Assembly: GCA_963210315.1 (NCBI GenBank)
Contig: OY723292.1
Coordinates: 1,984,001-2,048,000, forward strand
DNA: 64,000 bases
From: Rhynchopus euleeides
Lineage: Eukaryota > Euglenozoa > Diplonemea > Diplonemida > Diplonemidae
Direction: 5' to 3'
In this document: positions 41,857-52,842 of the stretch, in pieces
How positions within the stretch are numbered: the first letter of the stretch is position 1
Layout of the letters: every line of letters starts with the position of its first letter
Made by a program: the position numbers and the translations under genes
The notes under the pieces: generated by a model
What the model was told of the DNA's origin: nothing
The model's database searches: none
What the model saw: only the letters and a program-made list of their open reading frames with translations

Positions 41857-42522
41857 ATGTCTGTCGACAACAACGACCAGTGGATGGTTGCTGTGAGCAC
41901 AGATGACCTCGTGTCTGCCATACGCGAGGACAGGGTGAACGTGGCATCCTTCTATGGGCACATGCAAGGGAGGCGCATGACACGCGGTGTGTTCGAGCAG
42001 CTCTTGAGTGCGCTGCACTGCAACACGACCCTGCGCGAGCTGGACATCGACCACAACGAGGTGGGGCGGTGGGAAGATGGTGTCCCACGCCTGCTGGCGT
42101 CCCTCCAGCATATGCCTGTCTTGCGGCGCATCAACTTCAACAGTTGTCAGATCGACGACGCTGGCGTGCAGCACATATGTGACTTCCTCGCCAGCAACAC
42201 GACGGTCAGCGACCTGTGGCTGTACGGCAACAACGTGACCCTCGAGGGTGCAATGATGCTGCACAAGACTATCATCTCCCGCAACTCCACACTCCGCACT
42301 CTCGACCTGCGCAACAACGGCCTCCCCTCCCCGTTCCTCAAGGTGCTGATCTTCGACCCGATCCGCAGCACAGACCGCCCGCGCCCTCTCACCCTTGTCG
42401 AGCTCCTCCGCCTGCAGTTCATCCTCCAGCGGTTTCGGTACAAACCTGGCGTGTTCCCACCTCTCAACGACGACTGGCAGGATGTGCTGCTCTCGAGTGA
42501 GCCCGCTGCAACGGTCTCCTGA
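41857..42522 (+). CDS. Leucine-rich-repeat protein (ribonuclease-inhibitor type)
   Basis: 221 residues. Repeats of the RNI/NOD type are visible: TLRELDIDHNEVG, LRRINFNSCQIDDAGVQHIC, VSDLWLYGNNVTLEGAMML and LRTLDLRNNGL, spaced about 28-31 residues. Such folds bind protein partners. The N-terminal 50 residues and the C-terminal 45 are non-repetitive. The start at 41857 is chosen because the frame upstream is CA repeat; candidate acceptor AGs lie at 41784-41785 and 41790-41791, with the microsatellite acting as the tract before them. No specific function can be named. Confidence 0.75.
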   Translation: MSVDNNDQWMVAVSTDDLVSAIREDRVNVASFYGHMQGRRMTRGVFEQLLSALHCNTTLRELDIDHNEVGRWEDGVPRLLASLQHMPVLRRINFNSCQIDDAGVQHICDFLASNTTVSDLWLYGNNVTLEGAMMLHKTIISRNSTLRTLDLRNNGLPSPFLKVLIFDPIRSTDRPRPLTLVELLRLQFILQRFRYKPGVFPPLNDDWQDVLLSSEPAATVS

Positions 42523-43072
42523 CGCAGTGCGGAGGAGGAGGGGGTTAAACGGGCTGGCAACCAGGTTATCCCAAACAAAAAATAACGGGAGATACGGGGG
42601 GGGCCGCGTGTGTGTTGTTGTGTGTCGTGTGGCTTCACACGGCAGGCCCTGCCCCACGGCTTCTGACCCCCCCCCCCCCCGTGTCCGATGTATCCCATAA
42701 AAGCGCACACCTATGGTGATTTCTCAAACACTTTATTGGTGTGATTCGTGTGGTTCGACGGACAACTGCTTCTTCACCCCCTCCTGGTTATACCGTTCCG
42801 TGTTTCTCCGTAAAGCCGACCTGTGCTGTGCACACATATAACCCGAGGCGGGCTTTCATGCCTTTGTATGCGTGAGAAGGAGGAAGAGGAACGAATATGC
42901 GATACCGCCAAACCCCTCCCACCTCCCCCCCTGCATCCTGAGGGAAGGCCCGCCTTTGTGCTCTATGCCCTGCTCTCTCTGCTGAAGTCTTGTCTCTAGT
43001 GCACCCACCCACCCACCCACCTACACCACTACACACTACAGGGTTCTTCAGTGATCCTCTGCCTGCGGCGCT
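42523..43072. other. Intergenic, no gene recognised
   Basis: Includes a C run near 42670. The leader of the next gene ends in CACTACACACTACAG (AG at 43040-43041), 31 nt before its start. Confidence 0.6.
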
Positions 43073-45484
43073 ATGTCTGGTGGATTCAAGTTGAATGCGG
43101 ACGCACCGGAGTGGACTCCGAGTGCTTCCAGCACATTCGATGATGTCGTGAAGAGAGACCCGCAGCCGGGTATGGGCGGCGGCGGCGGTGGTGGCGGTGG
43201 CGGTGGCGGCGGTGGTAAGAAGAAGAAGGACAACAAGCAGCGTGACAAGGGTCACCACCACCAGCAGCAGCACCACCAGCAGCAACAGGGGCAGCAGGGA
43301 CAGCAGGCGGGCCAGCAGGGGCAGCAGCCGGGAGGCAGCCCGGCGATGCAGTCGCTGGGCATGGGGATGCCTGGCGGGCTGCCGATGGGGATGCCGGGCG
43401 CGGGCATGGAGATGTCTGACGCACAGAAGATGATGATGATGCAGATGCAGGCTCAGGCGCAGCAGCAGCAGCAGCAGCAGCAGATGATGCAGCAGCAGCT
43501 GATGCAGCAGCTCCAGCAGCAGCAGCAGGCGCAGGCTCAGCAGCAGGCGCAGCAGCAGCAGGCGCACCCTCAGCAGGCTCAGCAGCAGCAGCAGCAGCAG
43601 GCGCAGCAGCAGACCGGGCAGCAGCAGCTGATGGCGCAGTACATGCTGGCGAACCAGGCTCTGATGCAGACACAGCAGAAGATGGGGCTGCTGGCGCAGC
43701 AGAAGGCGAGTGCGACCCCCGACAACCAGGCGCTCCTCCAGAAGCAGATCGTCGCCCTCCAGCAGAGCTACCAGCAGCAGCAGATGATGGTCCTGCGCCT
43801 GCAGCACCAGCTCCAGACCATGCAGGCCACCCAGCAGCAGCAGCAGCCGAACCCTCTCCTCCAGATGCAGCTCCGGCAGATGCAGATGATGCAGCAGCTG
43901 GCGGGGCAGGGGCAGGGGCAGCAGCAGCAGCAGCAGCAGCAGCAGATGCAGATGCAGCAGCAGATGAAGGCGCTGCAGCAGATGCGGGAGCAGCAGCAGT
44001 CGCTGCAGCAGGCGGCGGGGGGCCCTGCCGTGCAGCAGCGCTCTGTGCGCTCCGACGAGTTCGAGGCACAGGTGATGCAGCAGCAGCAGCAGGCCAACCA
44101 GCAGTCGAAGAAGCAGAAGAAGCAGGCTGCCCAGCAGCAGCAGCAGGCGCAGCAGCAGCAGGCACAGCAGGCTGCATCCGCACAGCTTGCGCAGCACCAG
44201 GCTGCCCTGGCGCAGGCCGCGGCGAAGGCCGCGAGCGACCCGACTGTCCCGCCTCCGATGGCGAAGACGCCTCCTAGCAACGCACGCACCTCGCCTGCCG
44301 TGGCGCCCATCTCTGCGCCTGAGCCTGTGCCGGAGGTGACGAAGCCTGTTGTCGAGTTCGACCTCCCTCCGGAGGAGAAGCCGTCGCAGGAGCCGCTGGA
44401 TGCCGAGGGCGAGCAGGCGGAGAAGACGGAGGTGTCTGTGCCCTTCGTGGCTGCGTATGAGCCTATCGAGCGGAAGGCAGACGGCGACAGCAAGAAGCCC
44501 GCCAACGACGAGGTCCCCCACGACAACAACAAGCTTCTTGCTGCGCTGCGCGCGAAGACAAACCAGGACCTGGACAGCCTCTACTTCAACCAGCGCCCCC
44601 CCCCCGGCGGCGGCTTCAAGGGCAGCGGTGTGATGCAGTTCCTCGTGCAGCCCTCTGCCAGCGGTGCCGAGCACTTCCACGAGATGGAGAGCAAGGACCT
44701 GATCGGGTTCCACATGGACCTGGAGCAGGCGCTGAAGGTGCTGCTGAAGCCGGAGTCCAAGCCGGAGTCCCTCCACATTCCCTTCGGGCAGTGGAAGCGT
44801 CACCCCGAGGCTTCGATGTACATCAGCTGTGAGGACTACCTGCAGGAGGTGAAGGTGCTGGACAAGAATGCCAAGCCGAACAACCGCGAGTCGCGCTCGC
44901 AGCTGAAGGACGTCGTGAAGAACATCACGAACCTCGTGAAGGGTAAGCACGACGCCTTCAACGGGCAGTCGTTCGCCTCTGCCTCGTGCGACGTGTCCTC
45001 CAACACGGCTGACCTGTACCGCACCTTCTCCGAGGTGTTTGCGGACATCAAGGACTACGAGATTCGCGTATGCCACACCCACCACCCCACCACCACCCGA
45101 CAGAACAAACCCTGGCCTCTGTGCTGAGAGCGTTACAACAGACGCTCCACTGCTTTACCGCCGGGTTGCAGTTGGATTGCACAGCACAGTACAGAGGCCA
45201 GAGAGGTTCCGGAGTATTTCTCAAATCCCTCATCATCGAATTTTGCCTGCCCCCACTACGAACCAATACACTCACCACACCACACACAGATCATCGACCC
45301 GCTGGGCGACACCGTGTACGCCCTGAAGACGTCCCAGACCCAGGTCCCCGAAAGCGGGATCCTCATCTACAAGGACCAGGAGATCGACTGGCTGGAGCTT
45401 CCGACCCTGACGGAGTACACGCTTCCCTTCTCCCGGGAAGACGCGAAGAACAGCAAGAGCAGGGCCGTGTCGTCTTGGAAGTAA
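43073..45484 (+). CDS. Glutamine-rich protein with a conserved-looking C-terminal domain
   Basis: Two exons, 43073-45067 and 45290-45484, with donor GTATGC and acceptor CACACAG, make about 729 residues. After a short N-terminus come a Gly run (about 36-48), a Lys/His patch and roughly 330 residues dominated by Gln, Met, Ala and Leu with many poly-Q blocks. This composition is typical of prion-like, condensate-forming or transcription/RNA-associated proteins. From about residue 490 the composition becomes normal (FLVQPSASGAEHFHEMESKD, QWKRHPEASMYISCEDYLQE) and exon 2 continues it (IIDPLGDTVYALKTSQ), so the C-terminal 230 residues are probably a folded domain. I do not recognise it. The splice is supported because without it the frame runs into CA-rich non-coding sequence. 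Confidence 0.8.
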
Positions 45485-46570
45485 TCCTTTTGAGGGTTGA
45501 TCCGCCTGTGTGCTTTTCAAGTTTCATCGTCGGTGGGGAATGTCAGTGCCTTGCCCTATCGTCTCTGTCGGCACTCTGAGGCTTGTCCTGCCTGCGTGTG
45601 CATCCATTGGTGGTGGTGGGGGGTGGGGCGGTGCCGTGGCATATCCTACCGCAGAGGGGGGTAATGTCAAAGGGATCTCCCTCTTGTCTGGTTCTATCTT
45701 TATCTTTGCATGAACCCTCCCCGACGGTTGGAAGAAGGAGAGACAGGGGATAAGATAGGTCTGGTTTTCCGGTTTTCAAAACCAGGGTTTCCCGGTTCCC
45801 GGTTTTCTGGAGAAAAAAAAAAGGTCGGTCTCATTCAGGCCTGGGCGGGGAACGAGCCCTTTTTCCAGGTTTTTTGGGTCGGGGAACCAGGTTTTTTCTA
45901 AGAATTTTTACAAGGGATTTTTTGCTCGCCCCCCCCAGTTTCCAGGCGCGTGCCCGTCAGGCGGGACTTTTTCTCTGATTTCTCTCCGCGTCATCATGTG
46001 ACAGCTCTAGAGTGATGCCCAGAGATGCTTGCGGCAGAGAGTGCCCCTCATGCGCGATACAGCTAGAAATGAATGAGGATCATCTGGCACTCGTTCTCAT
46101 CGGGGGTTGCGCTCCGCAGGGACTCAATACACCTTGGCACTCTCGCAGGGCTGGACATGCCAGCAGCTGGAGGACAGTTACAAAGCTGCCACTCCCCGAC
46201 GCCACCCACCTGCTGGCCCCTTCAGGTCTGAAAGCCCAAAAGCTCCCGGGGATTTTTGCAGTGGTGCGCACCATATTCAGCGCAGTAGGGTGATCTCTCC
46301 GATTTTCCAAAACTGCTGGTTTACTGGTTTGGGGAACGGCCGCCGGCAGACCGTTGAAATGCCCGTGTTAGCAAGGCACACTCACGTTTCAGGTAGCGTG
46401 TCGCGTGTCACGCATGTCGCGAACGCGGCAAGTGTACCTCCCAGGTGGGGAAGCCCGACCTCCTGTCCGATGTCAGTCAGGCTTCGAAGAAGCGCTTCAT
46501 GGATGCGGCGCTGACCTCCTACGCTGCACTGTACTCGGGGAAGTGAGATAGATGGACGGGCACACGCTAC
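45485..46570. other. Gene-free stretch
   Basis: No coding frame is convincing. Positions 45755-45960 are built of CCGGTTTTC and TTTTCCAGG words and end in a C8 run plus AGTTTCC. A similar end (GCCCCCCAGTTAGG) recurs at 47020-47034, suggesting related element termini. Confidence 0.5.
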
Positions 46571-46800
46571 ATGGGGGGTCTGGGGGGCGGTGCCCCCCAG
46601 CCGCCGGAGGCCACGGTAGCGAACATCTGTTCGTGTGGGCGTACAGATTCTGTGCGAGTTGGCTGCGTCCTCAGAGGCGACTGGAGTGGTTGGACCCCGA
46701 CTTGATGGGATTCGAAGGACTTGAGTACGAGACGTACGCCACAGGGGGGTCTGGGGGGCGGAGCCCCCCAGCCGCCGGAGGCCACGGTAGTGAACGTCTG
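46571..46800 (-). repeat. Composite two-hairpin repeat, copy 2
   Basis: Two hairpin boxes (46571-46632 and 46742-46800) in reverse orientation flank a spacer containing the reverse complement of GAGGACGCAGCCAA and of GAATCTGTACGCCCACA. This is the same arrangement as 519-785 and 51562-51790. Confidence 0.85.
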
Positions 46801-47640
46801 GCTCTCCAGTTGGCCAGCAAGGCGAACGGTACGTGGGACAGACTTCCCTTCCATCCTTGTGCGCGCCCTGTCGACTGGGGAAAACTTAGAAAAGGTTTTT
46901 TTCCTCTGCGAAATAACCTTAGAAAAAAATTCCCCTAACAAAATTCTTAGAAAAAAACTTTTTTCCCCTTACAAAAATTCTTAGAAAAAAAGTTCAGAAT
47001 CCTGAAAGTGGGGAACAAGCCCCCCAGTTAGGAACAGCCCTGGTCTCATTTTTGGCGGTTTTTTTTGTGATTTTGGGACAGTAAAACAGTCAGAAAAAAC
47101 GCCATAAAAAAATAGAAAGTGACCCCATCGTGATCCGCACAGAGCTCAAATAGTCCAAAGAAGGCAGAGAAGCGGAGAAGAAAAATGGACCTAGCGGGTG
47201 GCCCGGTGGGTGGTGATGCCCTCGTCATGCAGGTCTCTTCTGTTTTGAAGGTGCACACATGGTGGACTCCAGCCACCATGTCTAAGAGGGAGTCTAAGAC
47301 TGCAGTCTGGAGGGCTGAGACGAGAACTCAAACGACTTTCAAGCAGTCTTGAAGGTCGCCAAGCCTATTGGGGGCAACTAACAGATGAGATTTGTTTGTT
47401 GCCTGTCGTCACAGCTAGGTGCCCATCTCTTCGATAACGGAATGTGTGCAGAGATCTCGTGGACCCTTTGGCCATTCTGTCGTGCACCCACTCCACCCAC
47501 AACGCACACCTGTCACGAGTGGTCGCTCCCCCGTCCTCCTCCACCCTGAAGGTTGAACCCTCAAGGACCAGTGATCTCCTGCTGGCCGGGCTGCGATACA
47601 GCGAAGCCTTCCTACTTACAAGCGAATCCAGACTGTAGGG
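46801..47640. other. Gene-free stretch
   Basis: Repeated CTTAGAAAAAAA words occur at 46885-46995. A reverse copy of the GTGGGGTCA motif lies near 47115-47140. No gene is seen. Confidence 0.5.
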
Positions 47641-47700
47641 AACAGATGTTCACTACCGTGGCCTCCGGCGGCTGGGGGGCTCCGCCCCCCAGACCCCCCT
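47641..47700 (+). repeat. Single GC-hairpin box
   Basis: AACAGATGTTCACTACCGTG followed by the two self-complementary segments of the composite repeat, without the partner box or spacer. Confidence 0.85.
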
Positions 47701-47833
47701 GTGTAAAAGCATTGCACCAGACCGGTTTTTTGGGCGAGAGTCCAAACTTTCACCTGCCCCACCAAGCAGCCTCAGTACGACAGGACGCGCGCAGGCACCG
47801 GGCCCTCTCAGATTCTGGGAGGGTTTGCGCGGG

Positions 47834-47858
47834 TCGCGCGCGCCGAAGGCGCGCGCGA
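47834..47858. repeat. CG palindrome with GAA loop
   Basis: TCGCGCGCGCC and GGCGCGCGCGA pair around GAA. A shorter one, TCGCGCGC-GAA-GCGCGCGA, lies at 63554-63572. The following sequence to 48974 is low-complexity (A-rich, then C-rich and CT-rich) with no gene; a TTCC microsatellite is at about 48904-48930. Confidence 0.8.
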
Positions 47859-48974
47859 AAAATTTTCAAAACCAGAAAAACCGGAAAACGGCGCCAGAAA
47901 AAAAGTCTATCTTATACCCTGAGGAGAGAAGGGAAAATAAAAAAAAAGCAAAAAAAACACACATTGCGGGAAAAAAAACAAAACAAAGCAAAATCAACAC
48001 AACACGCACGCACCCCCCCGCCCCACCCCGCCCATCATCTGGCGGTTGGGCTTACGGCAGCTCGAGGGAGCACGTGGGTTACGTTTTGTTTCTCCCACGC
48101 CTCCTGCTGCCCCGCCCCGCCGCCACCACCGCTGCCGCTGCTGCCTCAACGCCCCTTTTTCCCGCCCCACCCCACCCCGAGGCGCGGCAAGCGTCCCCTT
48201 GTGGCCTATTGTTGATCTATCCTGGTGACCTCACGCTCCCCCTCACAGTCTTCCCCGGACACCCTCTCCCCTGTCTTCATATAACTTCCCCACCCCTACC
48301 CAGTCAACGATGATTCCCCGCCCCCCTCCCCCTACAACCACCAACCCAAGTCCTGTGTGGGGTCCCCTCCAGCAGGACTCACCTGAAACCGGCAAAAAAA
48401 ATGCAAAGGGGGAAAAAAAAAACAACATTCCCTAAAAAAACACCCCCCCGCTCCCGCTTCCGCTCCCATCCCACCCCCTTCCTTTTTTTGTGTGGATTTT
48501 CTTTCCCCTTATTCCCCATTCCCCCACCCGCCCCCACCCCACATGCCCCTCCCTTCCTTCGTTTTTTTTTCACCGCGCTTGTCACCTCTGCTCCCCACTC
48601 CCTCATCCCTGTCCTACCCGGGTTGACCACCTTCTCTCTCCTGGGCTGTGTCGGTGCTCGTTATCGAGCAACATTGCAATTTTTTTCCGGGGCGGGGGAA
48701 GGAAGGGTGGGGGAGGAGGAGGACGGGGGGACGAGGTACTTCACCTCACCCCCCCCTGACCCACCCCCCCCCCCCCCCCGTCTTTCCCCCCCCCCCTTTT
48801 TTTGCGTTATTTTTTTGACTCAACTCCATTGTTGCTGTGCAGATTTTTTTGTGTGATGCAGGAGAAACGCTGGAAATGTGGAGGTGGAGACCCGACGATT
48901 CTGCGGAAATTCCTTCCTTCCTTCCTTCCTTTCTTTTTTCCTCTATACACGTATTGATTGACAGGGGGGGGGGG

Positions 48975-50132
48975 TAGGGGGGGGTCACTGCTAAGGAAAA
49001 GTGGTAGACAAACAGCAATTTTTCCGACACCCCCATTCCGACCCCCGGAGAGCCTATTTTTGGGTAGCTGTTGGCCGATATGTGGTGGAAAACAGGTTTT
49101 AGGCCTATTTCGGTGATTTTTGACACCCGGGAAGGCATTTTTCGCCCATTTTTTATTTTCCTACCAGAACTTGTACCTCGGGGTAGTAGCGTGGCTTCGT
49201 TATTTTTTGACTACAACCACTGGGAAGAGGCATTGTATCAAGTTCCGCAGACATATCGTCCAGGAGGTTCTCCTGGAGCTCAAGTATGGTGAATTCATCC
49301 TGGTGGAGCCCGCTCTCCTCGGCGCGATCCATCAATTCAGCACCCCGTTTCCTTCCCAGGAAGCTGCGGATCTCGCCCTGTTTGTGGGCCAAGTATCTCC
49401 CGGAACGCTTCCTGGGCAGTTGTCTGGGGACGCGGTCGCTTCGCAAATGCGCGCACATCCTCTGCCGAGGGTACGGGGGGATTTCCCCACCTCAATATTC
49501 ACTATTCCGCTTGCGGTGACCTGTGCGAGTGCAGTCACCGTTGAGGCTGTACACTGAAAGCGGCTGATCAGCTGTACTGTCATTGACGAGAGGAGACCCT
49601 CCAGCCAGTCGTGCACCACACCTGTTTGAATTCGATCCACACCGACCTCGGCTCACGTCAGCACTAGGGTGCGAGCGCTGCAGTGGAGTATATGTTCGTA
49701 CAGGGGCAACCGTGCCACCTGTGCTGCACCTTCACCATGGTGTGCTTCCGGTACAACAACCGGTAGGTACATTCTTGTGCGATATCTGCGACCTGCAGCA
49801 CCGCTATCTCACAGCAGGGCTTGCACCGCTGTTCCGATAGACTCCACAGGAACCTCTCGGCAGCTTTGAAGGGTGGAACAGAGATTTTCTTGGCCCATTG
49901 CATGTTGATCACGATGAGACCTTGCCCACCGGGGGTGGGCTCGGTACAAGTTGTGGTATGGAAAATTAGGATGGGGTCTGAGAGGGTAACAAGGCCACAG
50001 ATCATGTTGTAGTGGGGGTATTTCCGGGTTCCGACATATTCTGGACCGGTTTTTCATATTTTTTTGGCCCAAAAATGACCTCCGAGGGAAAGTGGAATTT
50101 TGGGGTTTGTCCCCCCCAGTGACCCCCCCCTA
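48975..50132. mobile_element. Inverted-repeat element with TAGGGGGGGGTCACTG ends
   Basis: The left end TAGGGGGGGGTCACTG at 48975 is matched in reverse by CAGTGACCCCCCCCTA at 50117-50132. Further matching words (GGAAAGTGG-like, then CAAA) lie inside both ends. The interior of about 1.1 kb carries minus-strand frames at 49153-49458 and 49664-50005 with protein-like composition but no recognisable domain, so it may be a decayed autonomous transposon. The right end overlaps the left end of the next element, so the exact border is uncertain. Confidence 0.6.
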
Positions 50133-50740
50133 GGGCAGTGCTCGCCGAATACGGGCATACGTATGCGTATTCATACGTATGCACGTATGCAGATTTCGGA
50201 AAAACGTCTGCATACGTCTGTTAATACTTTTGCACTGTACGCTGCCAGGCAGGGCTTCCCCCACACATGCCACTCTTTGGTGCCTGCCCACTGTGCCTCC
50301 TGCTGTTCTGGCACGAACAACGTCGCTACTGTGCCCAAAAATGCCCGGAAACACATTTTTGGGACATATGCGCACCCAGAGAGCCAGATTTGGCCGTTGG
50401 GGGAAAATCATATTATGGGTCCATCCGGGCCCAGGTACATGTACCAAGTACCTTGGTACAGGAGCCAAATGGGCCGTGGGGCCCGGCCCATACTTATGGG
50501 CTTTCCCCGACCCAAGGTACCCAGGGGCCGAAACAACGTACGTGGGTCCACTGCGCACTGAGAACCTAGCCCACAGGACGACAGGACGTGCACAGGCACC
50601 GGGCCCACTCTCCTCCACCGGTGACCTGCCAGCCGTATGCGTATTCGAGCCGTATGCGTATTCATACGTATGCACGTATGCAGATTTTGGTTTTTTCGAA
50701 GAATACGCGTATTCTGCAAGCACTGCCCTAGGGGGGGGGG
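50121..50740. mobile_element. Inverted-repeat element with CCTAGGGCAGTGCT ends
   Basis: A C8 run plus TAGGGCAGTGCTCG at left matches AAGCACTGCCCTA plus a G13 run at right. Inside both ends are TATGCGTATTCATACGTATG and GCACGTATGCAGATTT in inverted positions. The interior has no gene. It fits a non-autonomous element whose ends include the homopolymer run. Confidence 0.75.
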
Positions 50741-50952
50741 GGGCGGGGGGTGGGTTTTCTGTGATGGCAAAAAAAATGAATCCCGGGGGAAACAAAAACG
50801 GCGCGTTATATTTCGTTTTTAGGCGCATTTCCTCCAATTTTTTTGTGAGAAAATACGCTGAAAATTAAATATGCCGAAACAAAAAAGAAACCTGCCGGAA
50901 CACCGAGGCCTTCCCCCTCCCTCTCTCCCCCTTTACGACCTCTGACCCCTCT

Positions 50953-51062
50953 GGGGGTCTTCGCTACGGGGTGGTCGTCAGTGCATTTTTGGTGCATTTC
51001 CTGTTGAATTAGGTGAAAACTGACGAAGATTGACGAAGGATAACGACCAGCGAAGACCCCCC
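50953..51062. mobile_element. 107-bp-type inverted-repeat element, copy 2
   Basis: Second copy of 39766-39872, with longer and more perfect ends (GGGGGTCTTCGCT, AGCGAAGACCCCC). The interior GTGCATTTCCTGTTGAAT and GACGAAGATTGACGAAG are shared. Confidence 0.8.
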
Positions 51063-51349
51063 GCCCCATTTGCTACTACTCCCTACCTACCCCCCTCTCA
51101 CCGGCTTCTATGGTTAGTGCGTTTTGGTCTGGGCGGGTTCCTCGCTTGTCAAGGAGGGGCTTTTTCGGAACGGTCTCTCTGCACAGTGTGCGCAGCCTGT
51201 GGCTCTGTTAATCCCCCCCCCTCAAATCAACGTCACCCGACCCACGCCATTTCGCGCAAAGTGCCTCGTCAAGCCAAAAAAAGTGGGGAGGGAGTGGGTG
51301 CGACCCCACCCGATTGAGCCTCTGACAGTTTTTTTTCTTCCTGTGCAAT

Positions 51350-51919
51350 CAGTGGTTACGCTCCGCATGCGGAACATGCGGATTTCCGTAGGGTATTTTT
51401 TTTTGGCGAAATCCGTACGTACGGTTTCCACATGCGGATTTCCGCATGTGCCTGGGTAATTTTCCCCGCCCCCCCCTCCGAACGTCAACCAAGCGTCAAC
51501 CCATATACACTGGGGCGACGCTAACCTAGCGTTACACCGGGTCGATGAGAGGTTTTGCAGGAACAGATGCTCACTACCGTGGCCTCCGGCGGCTGGGGGG
51601 CTCCGCCCCCCAGACCTCCCTGTAGTGTGCGTCTCGTACTCCGATCTCATAAGGTCAGGGAATCCAATCACTCCAGTAGTCTCAGGAGGACGCAGCCAAT
51701 TCACACAGAATCTGTACGTCCACAATGAACAGATGTTCACTACCGTGGCCTCCGGCGGCTGGGGGGCTCCGCCCCCCGAGACCCCCCATGTAGCGTGTGC
51801 CCGTCTAGTGACCATGTCCTGGGTGGGTGCCGTCCGCAATAATTTTCAACTGAAAAAAACGGCACGTGCGGTTTTCCGTATGTAATTGTTTTTGCGTTTC
51901 CAAAACTGCGTAACCACTG
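51350..51919. mobile_element. hAT-like miniature element with 8-bp target duplication
   Basis: The ends CAGTGGTTACGC and GCGTAACCACTG are perfect inverted repeats and are flanked by TGTGCAAT on the left (51342-51349) and on the right (51920-51927). An 8-bp duplication and ends of the form C-A-G-T-G are the hallmarks of the hAT superfamily. The element has no transposase. A composite two-hairpin repeat (51562-51790) sits inside it. Confidence 0.88.
51562..51790 (+). repeat. Composite two-hairpin repeat, copy 3
   Basis: Hairpin boxes at 51562-51623 and 51727-51790, with a spacer containing CTCAGGAGGACGCAGCCAA and AGAATCTGTACGTCCACA. It is nested in the hAT-like element. Confidence 0.88.
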
Positions 51920-51927
51920 TGTGCAAT

Positions 51928-52605
51928 CCAAAAAATAGGTGGAAAATAGGAGAAGGAGAACGCCGTTCCCCCCCACCGCCACCCCCGCCCCCCCACCCAC
52001 CCACCCCGCGCCGATTCAACAATCGGCAACAAAAAAAAACTGTTCAAAAAGGCTCAGTTAAATCTCTCTCTCTCTCTCTCTCTCATTGCTGTTTTTCCAT
52101 TTGCTGTTGTCAGAATCGTATGATGGCGTGCATCCACTACCCATCCCCTTTCCGACTTCCCCCCCCCCCCCCCCAGCCTAACAGGCTCTCCCTCGGGGAA
52201 AATACAAATAAAAATGGGGAGTACAAGGGGTGGGGTTCGCCTTGGCCCCCTCAGGGGCTCTTGTGTCCAAGCTGCGCGTGAGCTTGTCTTTTTTTGCCCT
52301 CTCCTCTTTGTTTTTGCGGGGTGGCCGGCTCACTTTACTCGTCTGCTGCACCTCTCTCTGAGCTGGGGGCTTCATAAGGCACCCCAAAAAACCCCTCCCC
52401 TACCACCCACCAGAACCAGCACACCCCCCACCCAATAAAAAAAGTAAAAAAAAACACCGGATTTGGGGGCACCCGCACCCATCTTTTCCAGTTCTCCACC
52501 CTCTCTTCCGTGGGGTGTTGGCATAGCAGGGGACAGAATCGCTTGCTAAGGCAATGCTAAGGCATTAGTTCGACACGGAAACCCCCCCCCCCCCCACGAC
52601 GTAGC
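51928..52605. other. Gene-free low-complexity stretch
   Basis: C-rich runs, a CT dinucleotide run at about 52061-52084, and A-rich stretches. No gene or paired repeat is recognised. Confidence 0.5.
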
Positions 52606-52607
52606 AC

Positions 52608-52842
52608 ACACGGTGGACTCCTACACGTCAGGGTGCACCTTTTTGGGATATCGGAATAGCGGGGGTCTGGCGAGGTCCGACCTCCGCTCGCGGGGGTCGG
52701 GACCCCCGCGAGTGGGAGTCTAGACCCCCGCGAGCGGGGGTCGTCTGGGAACCAAAAATAGCAGGGCAGACTCCCGCTAGCGGGGGTCTCCCAGACCCCC
52801 GCCCCAGACCCCCGCTCCAGGGGGTGGGAGTCCACCGTGCAC
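52608..52842. mobile_element. 235-bp inverted-repeat element
   Basis: CACGGTGGACTCC near the left end is matched by GGAGTCCACCGTG-type sequence (GGGAGTCCACCGTGC) at the right. The interior is a series of GCGGGGGTC / GACCCCCGC palindromic words. No clear target duplication is found. Confidence 0.65.

Noticed and set aside
42788-45085. A 765-codon minus-strand frame rich in Leu and Arg
   Set aside because: It is the mirror of the CAG/CAA-rich coding sequence of the glutamine-rich gene.
52640-52820. Possible structured RNA in the GCGGGGGTC palindromes
   Set aside because: The palindromes are simple repeated words inside an inverted-repeat element; nothing indicates transcription.
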